Under the pieces are notes generated by a model that was not told where the DNA came from, made no database searches, and saw only the letters and a program-made list of their open reading frames with translations. Below, one piece after another: positions 1 through 8,484 of a stretch of DNA of 42,058 nucleotides. Position 1 is the stretch's first letter, and the number at the start of each line of letters is the position of its first letter. Source of the stretch: a bacterium (GTDB lineage: Bacteria; Myxococcota_A; Bradymonadia; UBA7976; UBA1532); assembly GCA_030427205.1 (NCBI GenBank), contig JAUHXC010000070.1, positions 1 through 42,058 on the forward strand, read 5' to 3'. The position numbers and the translations under genes are program-made.

Positions 1-3000
1 GCAGCTCGGCCACGCGGCTGCCCTGGCGGCGGATGATGTCCAGCCCGCGCTCGAGCGCGGCGTGGGCCTCGGCCAACAGGGCCTTGAGCAGAGACGACGG
101 GTCGCGGCGCGGCGTCGGGCGCAAGGCGGCCTCGGCGCGGCGCTGTAGCTCGGCGTCGTGCCGGGCCTTCAACTCGGAGCGGGCCGCTTGCAGCCGACGG
201 TCGAGGGCCAACAGCGCGGCGCGCCAGTCGTCGCGGTCGACCCGGGGGGCGCGGCTGTGGCCGGTCGGCTCGCTCAGCCCCTCGACGACGGCCAGCAGAT
301 CGGGCGCGAGCGGGGCCGGCTCGGGGCCGACGGCGAAGTGCACCGGCATGGCGCGCAGCGGGCCGCCCGCGCCGCGGGGGATCGCGGCCGCGCTGACCAG
401 CCACTGCGCTTCGCCCGCCCCGCGCAGCTTGCCGCTGCCGATGAACGGCTCGGGGGCCGTCTCGGGGTCGATCTCGCCGTCGTGCACCATCCGGGCGAGC
501 AGCCGCAGGCCATCGAGGAATCCGCCGACGCCCTCCAGCGTGCCCGGCACCCGGCTCTGTTGCTCCGACAGCTCACGGGCCCGGGTGTGCAGGTGCCCGA
601 CGGCGGCGCGGGCGTCGGGGCGGGCGTCGCGCTCGGCGCGCACCTCTTCGATATACGCCCGCAGCTCGTGCAGCAGCAGCTCGTCGTATTCGGTCTCGGC
701 GATGGCCCCCAGCGCCTTGTCGCGCAGCTTGTCGCGCAGCGCGATCTCGGCCTCGATGGCCGGCAGGCTCCAGCAGTAGTACACGTCGACGACGTTGGCG
801 CCGCTCGCCCGGTCGGGCCGCCCGCCGCCGTGGCGGTCGACGCGGCCGATGCGCTGCTCGATGACCATCGGGTTCCACGGCAGGTCGAGCTGGATGAGCG
901 AGGTGCTGTCTTGCAGGTTCTGGCCGACGCTGATGGCCTCGGAGCCGACCAGTACGTCGATCTCGCCGCCGATCTGGGCCGGCGGCAGCTTGCGGGCGAG
1001 CGCGGCCTGCGCGCGGGGGGCGAAGGCGGCGATGAGGCGGCGGCGAGCGACGCGCTCGGCGCGGCCGGAGAGCAGCAGATCCCGGCGGGTGGCCCGGGGC
1101 GCGTCGAGCGCGGCGGTGAAGGCGTCGGCGTCGAACGGCGCGGCCGAGCGGTGGCGCAGGGGGTCGTAGAGCCAGCCCTTGCCGCCGCCGAGCGCGAGGC
1201 CGATGCGGCGGCTGGGCATCGCCTGGATGAGCCGCAGGAACATGCGCGCGGCGGTGTCGGCGTAGCCCCCGATGAGCACCGGCTTGTGGCCTGCTCCGGC
1301 GTCGTCGCGGGCGCGGGCGACGAGGACCTCGGCTTTGGGGTCGCGGTCTTCGAGGTCGAAGTCGAGCCGGCCCGACAGGTCGGCCAGGGTCGCGGCGTGG
1401 GGGTCGATCAGCGCCGTCTGGGCGTGGCGGATTGCGGCGCGGGCGCGGGCCGGATCGAGGCGCTCCATCAGCGCCTGCAAGCGGGCGTAGCGGACCTTCT
1501 CGGCGGGGGCCATCAGCTCGGGGCGGGGGTCGCCGTCGTCGTCGGGCGGCCCGGGGTCGGCGAGGTTGAGCCACGTCTCGTCGAGCCACGTCCGCAGGGC
1601 GTCGACCGGGTCGTCGGCGTCGTGAATGGCGTCGAGGCGCTCGCGCAGCTCGGCCAGCCGGCGGCGCAGGCCGGCGAGCGAGACGGCGAGCGCGAACAGC
1701 GAGCTCTCGGCCCGCTTGTAGAGCTGGATGAGCAGCCCCCGGTGCAGGTTGGACGGCGGCTCTTCGGCGTCGCCCCGGCTCGGGTCGACCGCGTCGACGG
1801 CCCGCAGCAGCGCGCCGAACGGGTCGCGGTGGGCGAGGTAGAGGTCGCCGAGCGTATCGCCGAGGTCGGTGAAGAACTGGCGGTAGGCGTCGCTGGCGTC
1901 CACCTCCAGCGGGTGCGGGCGGCGGTCGGGGAAGTCGCCGGCCCAGCCCCGCCGCTCCAGGCCGCGCCGCGTGCGCTGCAGGAAGAACGTGTGGAAGACG
2001 GCGCGGTAGGTGTCGAGGTCGAGCCCGGCGAAGTCGCGGGCGGCGCTCGACGGGTAGGGGCTGGCGAGCCACTCGAGCTGGCGCCAGAGGACCTCGGTGC
2101 CGAGCCCCGGGAAGCGCTGGGCGAGCACCTTGCCCTCGGCCAGCCCCAGCCGCAGGTAGTTGAAGATGTCCTCCCGGCTGTTGTTCCACGGCGTGGCGCT
2201 GACGAGCAGCAGCTTGCAGTCGAGGTGCCGGTTGAGGTGGCTCCGAATGTGGCGCCACAGCTTGTTGCTGCGGTTGCGCAGGCTCTCGTGGGCCTCCTCG
2301 ACCACCAGCAGATCGTAGGGCGCCAGCTCGTCGGCGGCGTCGAACTCGTCGGCCCGCTCCAGCGTGTGGCGGTTGAGCGTCGCGAAGAGCGTCACCGGCG
2401 CGCCGACCTTCTCGCCGTCGGCCTTCCACTGGTCGAAGAGCTTGCGCGGCGCGATGAGGGCCGGGCGGGCGACGACGCCGCGGCGCACGAGGTGCCACGC
2501 GGTGCCGATGGCGGTGATCGTCTTGCCCAGCCCGACGCTGTCGGCGAGGAAGGCCATGCGGAAGCCGATCAGCCGCTGCGACAGCCCCTCGACCCCGCGG
2601 ATCTGCTCCGGCTTGGGGGTCACAGTGGCGTGGGGTGACGGTGGAAATGCGGGCTCGTCGGTGACGGGCACGCGGGCGATCTCGTCGGCGTAGAGCCGGG
2701 CGAGCCACGCGAGGTGGCGCCGCGGGTCGCCGAGGGCCTTTCGGCGGCCGAGGTCGTACAGCTCGGCGAGGCCGGGGGTCTCGAACGCGGGCGCGGGCGG
2801 CGCTCGCCAACCGTCGATGAGCTGGAGCAGCGGCGGCTCGGGCGGCTCGGCCTCGTCCCAGCGGTGGGCGAACCAGTCGGCGAGCGGGGTGATGACCCGC
2901 TTGTCTTCGACCGCGACGTCGAGCTCGAGGTTGCCGCCGAAGCCGAGCCCCGGGGCGGTCAGGTTCGAACTGCCGACCACCGCGGTGCCGCCGACGAGGT

Positions 3001-3889
3001 AGCCGTTGGTGTCACGGGTCTGCCAGCCGAGGAAGAGCTTGGCGTGCAGGAAGGCCGAGGTGTAGACCCGCACCTCCAATCGCCCGCTCTCGACCGCGGC
3101 GCGGCACGCCTCGACGAAGGCGTCTTCGCCCCCGGCCTCGTCGAGCGCGTCGCGGATCTGTGCGGAGAAGAGCGCGGTGAGTCGGCGGGCGGTGGCCCGG
3201 TCGGTGTGGCCGGAGAAGAGGATACGCAGCTTCTCGGGCGGCGTGGGGCGGGTCAGCAGATCGAGCACCCGGCGCATGCCGTGGCGGTGCAGGTAACCGG
3301 TGGCCAGCCGCAGCTCGGGCAGGGTGTGCGCCGGGCCGACGAAGCGGTCGACGAAGGCGTCGAGCAGGTGGTCCATGCTCAGCGCGGCGTCGGTGTTGTC
3401 GGCGATCTGGGCCCGCGGTTCGAGCACCACCCGAGGCAGCGGGTGCAGGTGCAGCGGCGATGGTCGCAGCGGGGCGGGGTCGCCGAGGGACGTGGCGCTC
3501 TCGTCAGCGTGGATCACGAGGATGTCGCCCAGACCGTGCTCGGCGCGTAGGGTATCCAAGTCCGACTCGTCGACGCCCTGGGTCCACAAGGCGTCGATCT
3601 CGTCGGACGGCCCGTCGGGATCGGGTTGGATGATCTGGAGCGCGCGGGCGACGGTCTGGCTGGGCAACGCGGCTCGGAGGATCTGGGCGTCAACCGATCC
3701 GCCCGCGCGGTTCCGAAGCGGGATCAGGGCCGCAGGCAGCTCGACGCCCGCCATCGACGGCTGGTAGGCCCGATGGAACGGGTCATGCGCGGTCACCCGC
3801 GGACGCGAGCGCAGCGCATACCGGGCGACCGGCGTCTCGGTGACGAAGCGGAACTCCAGCCCGCGGCGGGCCCAATCGATCTCGGACAT
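1..3889 (-). CDS. PLD-like / SNF2-family helicase, C-terminus off the window
   Basis: About 1296 codons are visible and the gene continues past the left edge. The N-terminal part holds a phospholipase-D-like half-site, H282-A-K284 followed by GSSN near residue 307; the usual Asp after HxK is not evident. An SNF2/DEAD-type motor follows: Walker A GLGKT with K456, motif II EEAH at 531-534, motif III SATPWNN near 565, and C-terminal motif VI QRIGRVDRHG near 1012-1021, then an alpha-helical tail. The start is ATG with GGGAGGA just upstream. PLD-SNF2 fusions are DNA or RNA translocases found in housekeeping and anti-phage contexts; DISARM uses separate SNF2 and PLD proteins. No methyltransferase or other defence gene is visible here, so a defence role is only possible. 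The family call is firm; the function is unknown. Confidence 0.88.
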   Translation of the reverse strand, partial: MSEIDWARRGLEFRFVTETPVARYALRSRPRVTAHDPFHRAYQPSMAGVELPAALIPLRNRAGGSVDAQILRAALPSQTVARALQIIQPDPDGPSDEIDALWTQGVDESDLDTLRAEHGLGDILVIHADESATSLGDPAPLRPSPLHLHPLPRVVLEPRAQIADNTDAALSMDHLLDAFVDRFVGPAHTLPELRLATGYLHRHGMRRVLDLLTRPTPPEKLRILFSGHTDRATARRLTALFSAQIRDALDEAGGEDAFVEACRAAVESGRLEVRVYTSAFLHAKLFLGWQTRDTNGYLVGGTAVVGSSNLTAPGLGFGGNLELDVAVEDKRVITPLADWFAHRWDEAEPPEPPLLQLIDGWRAPPAPAFETPGLAELYDLGRRKALGDPRRHLAWLARLYADEIARVPVTDEPAFPPSPHATVTPKPEQIRGVEGLSQRLIGFRMAFLADSVGLGKTITAIGTAWHLVRRGVVARPALIAPRKLFDQWKADGEKVGAPVTLFATLNRHTLERADEFDAADELAPYDLLVVEEAHESLRNRSNKLWRHIRSHLNRHLDCKLLLVSATPWNNSREDIFNYLRLGLAEGKVLAQRFPGLGTEVLWRQLEWLASPYPSSAARDFAGLDLDTYRAVFHTFFLQRTRRGLERRGWAGDFPDRRPHPLEVDASDAYRQFFTDLGDTLGDLYLAHRDPFGALLRAVDAVDPSRGDAEEPPSNLHRGLLIQLYKRAESSLFALAVSLAGLRRRLAELRERLDAIHDADDPVDALRTWLDETWLNLADPGPPDDDGDPRPELMAPAEKVRYARLQALMERLDPARARAAIRHAQTALIDPHAATLADLSGRLDFDLEDRDPKAEVLVARARDDAGAGHKPVLIGGYADTAARMFLRLIQAMPSRRIGLALGGGKGWLYDPLRHRSAAPFDADAFTAALDAPRATRRDLLLSGRAERVARRRLIAAFAPRAQAALARKLPPAQIGGEIDVLVGSEAISVGQNLQDSTSLIQLDLPWNPMVIEQRIGRVDRHGGGRPDRASGANVVDVYYCWSLPAIEAEIALRDKLRDKALGAIAETEYDELLLHELRAYIEEVRAERDARPDARAAVGHLHTRARELSEQQSRVPGTLEGVGGFLDGLRLLARMVHDGEIDPETAPEPFIGSGKLRGAGEAQWLVSAAAIPRGAGGPLRAMPVHFAVGPEPAPLAPDLLAVVEGLSEPTGHSRAPRVDRDDWRAALLALDRRLQAARSELKARHDAELQRRAEAALRPTPRRDPSSLLKALLAEAHAALERGLDIIRRQGSRVAEL

Positions 3890-3891
3890 CG

Positions 3892-3914
3892 GTCCTCCCG
3901 GCGACCGGGAGGAC
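3892..3914 (-). promoter_or_regulatory. Perfect inverted repeat covering the ribosome-binding site of the helicase gene
   Basis: Two 10-base arms (3892-3901 and 3905-3914) are perfectly complementary around a 3-base loop. The arm nearest the gene contains the GGGAGGA ribosome-binding site, ending about 3 bases before the ATG at 3889. In the mRNA this would form a strong GC hairpin hiding the Shine-Dalgarno sequence. It could be a translational control hairpin, or a DNA operator for a dimeric repressor. Confidence 0.6.
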
Positions 3915-3969
3915 ACCACAGGTCGCGGGGGCGATCAACGGGGGCGTGTCGGGCGCGGCCCGATGCGCA

Positions 3970-4024
3970 GGAACGTGGCGTAGAGGGGCACCCCGGCGCG
4001 CCGGGGTGTTCCGGCAGACGTTCC
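3970..4024. repeat. Nested palindromes in the intergenic region 3890-4192
   Basis: A perfect 20-bp palindrome lies at 3989-4008 (CACCCCGGCG and its mirror). It is enclosed by the 7-bp inverted pair GGAACGT (3970-3976) and ACGTTCC (4018-4024). This forms part of the 303-bp gap between two divergent genes. No T-run follows, so a terminator is unlikely; regulator binding sites or a cruciform are possible. I see no convincing small gene in the gap. Confidence 0.5.
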
Positions 4025-4082
4025 AGGAACAGCGGCGAAAGAGGGGGACGAAGCGGCAGAGAACGACACTGAAGAGCACTGG

Positions 4083-4148
4083 CAACTATCCGGTATTTCG
4101 GCCGAATCCACGCCCCCGCTGGGTTGCGCGTCATCTACCGTATAGTTG
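4083..4148. repeat. 13-bp imperfect inverted repeat upstream of the gene at 4193
   Basis: CAACTATCCGGTA (4083-4095) and TACCGTATAGTTG (4136-4148) match as inverted repeats at 12 of 13 positions, 40 bp apart. The stretch is AT-richer than its surroundings and lies 45-110 bp before the start of the secreted-protein gene, where a promoter is expected. A looping operator pair or a 5' leader hairpin would both fit. I could not identify a good -35/-10 pair. Confidence 0.4.
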
Positions 4149-4192
4149 TCTGGTTGCTGTACTGTATGATGCGCGCCGACCGGGAGGTGGTG

Positions 4193-5443
4193 ATGAAACG
4201 GCTCGTCCTCGGCGCGCTCTGCGTCGGCGCGATCGGGATGCTCTGGCCCGCGGCGGCGGCGGCCCAGACCTGTGGCCCGACCCAGCAGACCATCGGCTGG
4301 ACCCAGCCCAACAAGGTGCCCATCAGCAACGAGAACGCCGTGCGCTGGCCCACCGACGGCTCGTTCCGGGTGGCCTACGGCGGCCCGTGGTGCCCCGACG
4401 CCGACCAGGTCGAGCTGGTGAAGATCAACGACGACGGCAGCAACGGCGAGGCCATCCCGGCCCAGGTGCGCATCCGCACCCCGTTCACCCTCGTCACCAA
4501 CGCCCCGCCGGCGCTGACCCTGCTCGAGATCGACCCCGAGCCCGAGCTCGAGGCCCGCGGCGACTACCGGCTGATCGTCCGCCCGCCCGAGCCGGCCCTC
4601 GAGGCCAACCGCGAGTTCGTCATCGAGCTGCGCACCCGCGGCGGCCCCGCCGGGGACTTCCCCGACTTCGAAGGCATCCGCAACGTGGCCCTCGACGGAC
4701 CGGTCTGCGGCGAGACCGGCTCGCTGCAGCCGGCGGACAATAACAACCCCGCCTGCCCGGTGCCCAACCTGCTGCGGCTGCTGGTGACCTTCCAGCCGCT
4801 CGATCGGGCCGACGTGGCCTACATCGTCTATCGGGTCAGCTCGACGCCCCTCGACGCCGAGGGCAACCCGGTCGAAGACATGGCCGATAACACCCCGATC
4901 CCGATCCAGTACGAGAACGGCGCCCGCGACCTCTTCGGGGCCGGCGTACCCGAGCGCCAGGTGCGCATCCCGGTGCCCTACTACCCGCTGGGCCGGATCG
5001 ACTGCTTCAGCGTGCGCGCGCTCGACGAGTACGGCCGCGAGCGCCGGGGCGACGACGCCGAGGCCTGCGTGACGCTCAACCCGATCCACGGCGAGGACTG
5101 CCCGCGCGACCAGTGCAGCGAGATGCAGTGCGGCGGCATCCCTGCGCCCAACGAGTTCGAGGCCAACCCGCCCATCCCGGGCCAGATGTGCAGCAACATC
5201 GGCCTCGGCGGCGGCGACCCCGACCGGCCGGTGCCGCCCGTCGGCCAGGAGCCCGAGCCCGAGCCGGGCGAGACCGACGGCGGCGTGGTCGACGGCGACG
5301 GCGGCGTGGGCGCCAGCGAAGGCGGCGGAGGCGGCGGCGGCGCCAGCGGCTGCAAGGTCGACCCCGCCGGCGATGGCCCGGGCGCGTGGCCGCTGCTCGT
5401 CCTGCTCGTGCCCGCCCTGCGCCGACGCCATCCCCAGGGCTGA
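4193..5443 (+). CDS. Secreted protein with MYXO-CTERM-like C-terminal anchor, function unknown
   Basis: 416 residues. I chose the ATG preceded by GGGAGGTGG rather than an upstream in-frame ATG at 4124, because a normal signal peptide (hydrophobic core, then AAAAAQT) begins here. The body is rich in Pro and Asp/Glu with several Cys and looks like beta-sandwich, fibronectin-like extracellular material, but I do not recognise a family. The last 70 residues are a Gly-rich linker, one Cys in SGCKVD, a hydrophobic stretch (WPLLVLLVPAL) and RRR. That order matches the MYXO-CTERM sorting tail, although the usual second Cys is missing. It is probably exported and attached to the outer envelope. hisS follows after 125 bp. 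Confidence 0.75.
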   Translation: MKRLVLGALCVGAIGMLWPAAAAAQTCGPTQQTIGWTQPNKVPISNENAVRWPTDGSFRVAYGGPWCPDADQVELVKINDDGSNGEAIPAQVRIRTPFTLVTNAPPALTLLEIDPEPELEARGDYRLIVRPPEPALEANREFVIELRTRGGPAGDFPDFEGIRNVALDGPVCGETGSLQPADNNNPACPVPNLLRLLVTFQPLDRADVAYIVYRVSSTPLDAEGNPVEDMADNTPIPIQYENGARDLFGAGVPERQVRIPVPYYPLGRIDCFSVRALDEYGRERRGDDAEACVTLNPIHGEDCPRDQCSEMQCGGIPAPNEFEANPPIPGQMCSNIGLGGGDPDRPVPPVGQEPEPEPGETDGGVVDGDGGVGASEGGGGGGGASGCKVDPAGDGPGAWPLLVLLVPALRRRHPQG

Positions 5444-5568
5444 CGGCCCGCCGGCCTCGCCGGATCCGTCGGCCCGCCCCGCTCGACAGCCGAGCCCGCT
5501 TCTTCTACATCTCTCGCGCCCGGAGCGCACCGTGACCGCGGCCAGCGGGCCGCCCGGAGACGTCCTCC

Positions 5569-6861
5569 ATGAGCATCAAGCCCCGCATCCTCAAAGGCTT
5601 CAACGACTACCTGCCCGACGTCATGCTGCCCAAGCAGCGCATGCTCGACGCCGTGGCCCGCACCTTCGAAAGCTTCGGCTTCGCGCCCTTGCAGACCCCC
5701 GCGCTGGAGTACGCCGACGTGCTGCTCGGCAAGTACGGCGACGAGGGCGACAAGCTGCTCTACCGGTTCCTCGACAACGGCGAGCGCGACGTGGCGCTGC
5801 GCTACGACCTGACGGTGCCGCTCGCCCGCGTGGTGGCGATGAACCGCCAGCTCGGCGCGCCTTTCAAGCGCTACCAGATCGCGCCGGTCTGGCGGGCGGA
5901 GAAGCCCGGCCCGGGCCGCTTCCGCGAGTTCTTGCAGTGCGACGTCGACATCATCGGCGTCGCCGACCTGATGGCCGACGCCGAGTGCCTCGCGGTGGGC
6001 GCGGCGGTGCTCGGCGCGCTGGGCGTCGACGACTTCGTGCTGCGGGTCAACAACCGCAAGCTCTTGACCGGCCTGATGCTGCGCCTGGGCATCGCCGACG
6101 GCGAGCCGACCCTGGCGGTGCTGCGCACCGTCGACAAGCTGCCCAAGATCGGCGAGGACGGCGTGCGCGCGGCGCTCGCCAAGGAGAACGGTCTCGGCGC
6201 CGCGGCGATCGACGGCATCTTCGAGTTCCTCGCGCTCGATCCGGCGGGCCTCGCCGAGTGGTTCGACGCAGACTCCCCGGGGCGCGTAGGCGCCGCCGAG
6301 CTGCAGACGCTGCTCGATCTGGCCGCCGAGCAGGGCCTCGCCGATCGGGTCGAGGTCGACCTGTCGATCGCCCGCGGCCTCGACTACTACACCGGCACCA
6401 TCTACGAGACCTTCGTGCGCGGCATGGAGTCGATGGGCTCGGTCATGTCGGGCGGGCGCTACGACACGCTGCTGACCATGTTCGGCGGCCCGCCGGTGCC
6501 GGCGGTGGGCATCAGCCTGGGCGTCGACCGGCTCTTCGCGCTGCTGCAGAAGCAGGGTCTCGTCGAGCCCGAGGCCAACCCGGCCCGGGTGCTCGTGACC
6601 GTGTTCTCCACCGAGACCCGCCCGGCCAGCTACCGCACCGCCGCCGCGTTGAGGGCGGCGGGCGTGCCGACGGAGGTCTATCCCGGCAGCCCGCGCATGA
6701 AGAAGCAGTTCAAGCACGCCGACCGCCAGCGCATCCCCTTCGTGGTCACCGTCGGCCCCGACGAGGCCGCCCGCGGCGAGGTCAAGCTCAAGGATCTGGC
6801 CACCGGCGAGCAGACCGCGCTGACCGTCGACGCTCTCGTCGCGCGGCTCACGCCCGGCTGA
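5569..6861 (+). CDS. hisS: Histidine-tRNA ligase
   Basis: Charges tRNA-His with histidine in the cytoplasm. The 430-residue length is normal for bacterial HisRS. Visible class II features are RYDLTVPLARVVA near residue 87, motif 2 region YQIAPVWRAEKPGPGRFREF, the histidine signature RGLDYYTGTIYE near 267, SGGRYDTLL, and motif 3 AVGISLGVDRLF near 312. A C-terminal anticodon-binding domain follows from about residue 340. Start ATG with GGAG nine bases upstream; the next in-frame ATG lies well inside the conserved core. It stands between two secreted-protein genes rather than in a translation operon. Confidence 0.97.
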   Translation: MSIKPRILKGFNDYLPDVMLPKQRMLDAVARTFESFGFAPLQTPALEYADVLLGKYGDEGDKLLYRFLDNGERDVALRYDLTVPLARVVAMNRQLGAPFKRYQIAPVWRAEKPGPGRFREFLQCDVDIIGVADLMADAECLAVGAAVLGALGVDDFVLRVNNRKLLTGLMLRLGIADGEPTLAVLRTVDKLPKIGEDGVRAALAKENGLGAAAIDGIFEFLALDPAGLAEWFDADSPGRVGAAELQTLLDLAAEQGLADRVEVDLSIARGLDYYTGTIYETFVRGMESMGSVMSGGRYDTLLTMFGGPPVPAVGISLGVDRLFALLQKQGLVEPEANPARVLVTVFSTETRPASYRTAAALRAAGVPTEVYPGSPRMKKQFKHADRQRIPFVVTVGPDEAARGEVKLKDLATGEQTALTVDALVARLTPG

Positions 6862-6865
6862 AAGG

Positions 6866-6894
6866 CTGACGGGCCCCCGACAATGCGCTACGGT
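6866..6894 (+). promoter_or_regulatory. Probable sigma-70-type promoter for the lipoprotein gene
   Basis: CTGACG (6866-6871) and TACGGT (6889-6894) are spaced by exactly 17 bases, just after the hisS stop and about 42 bases before the lipoprotein start. Each box departs from consensus, so confidence is moderate. Confidence 0.4.
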
Positions 6895-6936
6895 GCCGCC
6901 CAGACGCACCACGACGCTTCTGGGAGGCCCGATCTC

Positions 6937-7635
6937 ATGCGCACCCTGCCATTGACCCTCGCCACGCTCTGTCTCGCCACGGGCGGCCTCTGGGGCTGCC
7001 AGTCGAAGAGCGGTGAAGACAAGAAGAACGCCATCCTGAGCGCGCCCGCGCCGTGCGAGACCGACAAGGACTGCGCCGACGGGTTCATCTGCACCGAGAA
7101 GAAGTGCCAGAAGGGCCAGCGCAGCGCCGAAGAGCTGGCCGCCGAGCGGGCGAAGAAGGCGAAGGAGAAGGCCGCCGCCGAGGCCAAGAAGAAAGAGACC
7201 AAGCCCGGCGAAGGCCGGCTCACGGTGCGCATCTGCCCCGGCTTCAAGAACACCCCCGAGGCCATCGGCACCATCGTCGCGGTGCACCAGGAGACCAAGA
7301 AGCGCAAGGTGCTGCACATGGCCACCGAGGCCCCCGAGCTGGGCTGGCAGATGGAGTTCACCTTCTACTCGCTGCCCCTCGGCAAGTACGACGTGACCGC
7401 CAACTACGGCATCCAGAAGGGCGGGGTGCCCGATACGGTTTGGCTCAAGTGCGACAAGAAGGCCAAGCCGTGCCGTGAAGAGCCGATCGCGTTCGTCGGC
7501 GGCCGGGCGACCGAGCACGAGAGCGTCGTCGAGGTGCGCGAGATCGAGGTCGTGCTGCCGGAGAACGAGCCGCCCCGCGAGAAGAACGAGAAGGGCGAAG
7601 ACAAGCTGCGGGCCTGCGACTTCGTCGCCGAGTAG
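6937..7635 (+). CDS. Small Cys-motif lipoprotein, function unknown
   Basis: 232 residues. The start is ATG 6937, with GGGAGG nine bases upstream; an in-frame ATG at 6883 lacks a ribosome-binding site and would bury the signal peptide. A signal sequence ends in a lipobox (LWGC). Next come a short Cys cluster of the form C-x5-C-x5-C-x5-C (residues about 40-56), an Ala/Lys/Glu-rich coiled-coil-like stretch (about 60-90), and a beta-rich domain. The short Cys motif is common in myxobacterial surface lipoproteins and may bind metal or form disulfides. No enzyme motif is seen. It ends 24 bp from the convergent permease gene. Confidence 0.75.
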   Translation: MRTLPLTLATLCLATGGLWGCQSKSGEDKKNAILSAPAPCETDKDCADGFICTEKKCQKGQRSAEELAAERAKKAKEKAAAEAKKKETKPGEGRLTVRICPGFKNTPEAIGTIVAVHQETKKRKVLHMATEAPELGWQMEFTFYSLPLGKYDVTANYGIQKGGVPDTVWLKCDKKAKPCREEPIAFVGGRATEHESVVEVREIEVVLPENEPPREKNEKGEDKLRACDFVAE

Positions 7636-7659
7636 CCCGCTCCTCCCCTCGCCCGCGCC

Positions 7660-8484
7660 TCAGCGCCCCTCGCGGCGCGGGTCCCACCGATCGCGCAGGG
7701 CGTCGCCGAGCAGGTTGATGCCCATCACCGTCGCCGCGATCGCCAGCCCGGGAAACAGCGCCAGGTGCCCGCTGACGAGGAAGTAGCGCGCCCCCTGGTC
7801 GAGCAGCGCGCCCCACGAGGGCACGCCGTCGGGCCCCAGCCCCAGAAACGACAGCCCCGCCTCGGCCAGGATCGCGCCGGCCATACCGAAGGTCGCCTGC
7901 ACGATCACCGGCGCCATCACGTTGGGCAGCAGGTGCCGGCCGATGATCCACCAGCCGGGCGCGCCCATGGCCCGGGCGGCGGTCACGAAGGGCCGCTCGC
8001 GCATCGACAGCACCTGCCCGCGCACCAGCCGCGCGTAACCCGCCCAGCCGGTCACCGACAGCGCCAGGATCACCGCGCCGATCGACGGGCTGCGGGTCAG
8101 CGCGATGATCAAGATGGCCAGCAGGATGCCCGGAAACGCCATCAGCACGTCGATGATGCGCATCAGCACCTCGTCGACGACGCCGCCATAGTAGCCGCTG
8201 ATCGCGCCCAGGCTGACCCCGACGGTGCAGCACAACGTGACCGTGCCCAGCCCGACCATCGCCGCGACCCGCCCCCCGTACAGGATCTGGGTCAGCAGGT
8301 CGGCGCCGTTCTCGTCGGTGCCCAACAGATGCCTGCCGCCCGGCGGGCTCAGCTCGTTGACCAGATCGACCTGCTCGATGGGAAACGGCGCGAGCCACGG
8401 CGCGAAGAGGGCCACGAAGACCAGCCCGAACAGCACCGCGCCGCCGATCCAATACGGCAGCCTTTGGGAGAGGCTGTCTCTCAC
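7660..8484 (-). CDS. ABC transporter permease, DppC/OppC family
   Basis: 274-residue inner-membrane subunit of a peptide- or nickel-type ABC importer. An N-terminal membrane segment (FGLVFVALFAPWLAP) is followed by the family motif HLLGTDENGADLLTQILYG, several transmembrane helices, and an EAA-type loop (TAARAMGAPGWWIIGRHLLP) that contacts the ATPase. The start is GTG: GTGA overlaps the stop of the upstream permease gene by 4 bases, which implies coupled translation. The ATPases and the substrate-binding protein are not nearby, so the pair must use subunits encoded elsewhere. The substrate cannot be told from the sequence. Confidence 0.9.
   Translation of the reverse strand: MRDSLSQRLPYWIGGAVLFGLVFVALFAPWLAPFPIEQVDLVNELSPPGGRHLLGTDENGADLLTQILYGGRVAAMVGLGTVTLCCTVGVSLGAISGYYGGVVDEVLMRIIDVLMAFPGILLAILIIALTRSPSIGAVILALSVTGWAGYARLVRGQVLSMRERPFVTAARAMGAPGWWIIGRHLLPNVMAPVIVQATFGMAGAILAEAGLSFLGLGPDGVPSWGALLDQGARYFLVSGHLALFPGLAIAATVMGINLLGDALRDRWDPRREGR

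Noticed and set aside
158..2638. An 826-residue plus-strand frame
   Set aside because: Antisense to the SNF2 helicase, Gly/Ala/Arg-biased, no recognisable domain; typical shadow of high-GC coding.
1..3889. DISARM defence system
   Set aside because: DISARM needs further genes (DrmA, DrmB, methyltransferase) not visible; only a fused PLD-SNF2 protein is present.
4158..4170. LexA-box-like TACTGTAT half-site
   Set aside because: Only one half-site, no matching partner at the correct spacing.
4981..7518. An 845-residue minus-strand frame
   Set aside because: Antisense to the secreted protein and hisS, low-complexity His/Arg/Gly composition.
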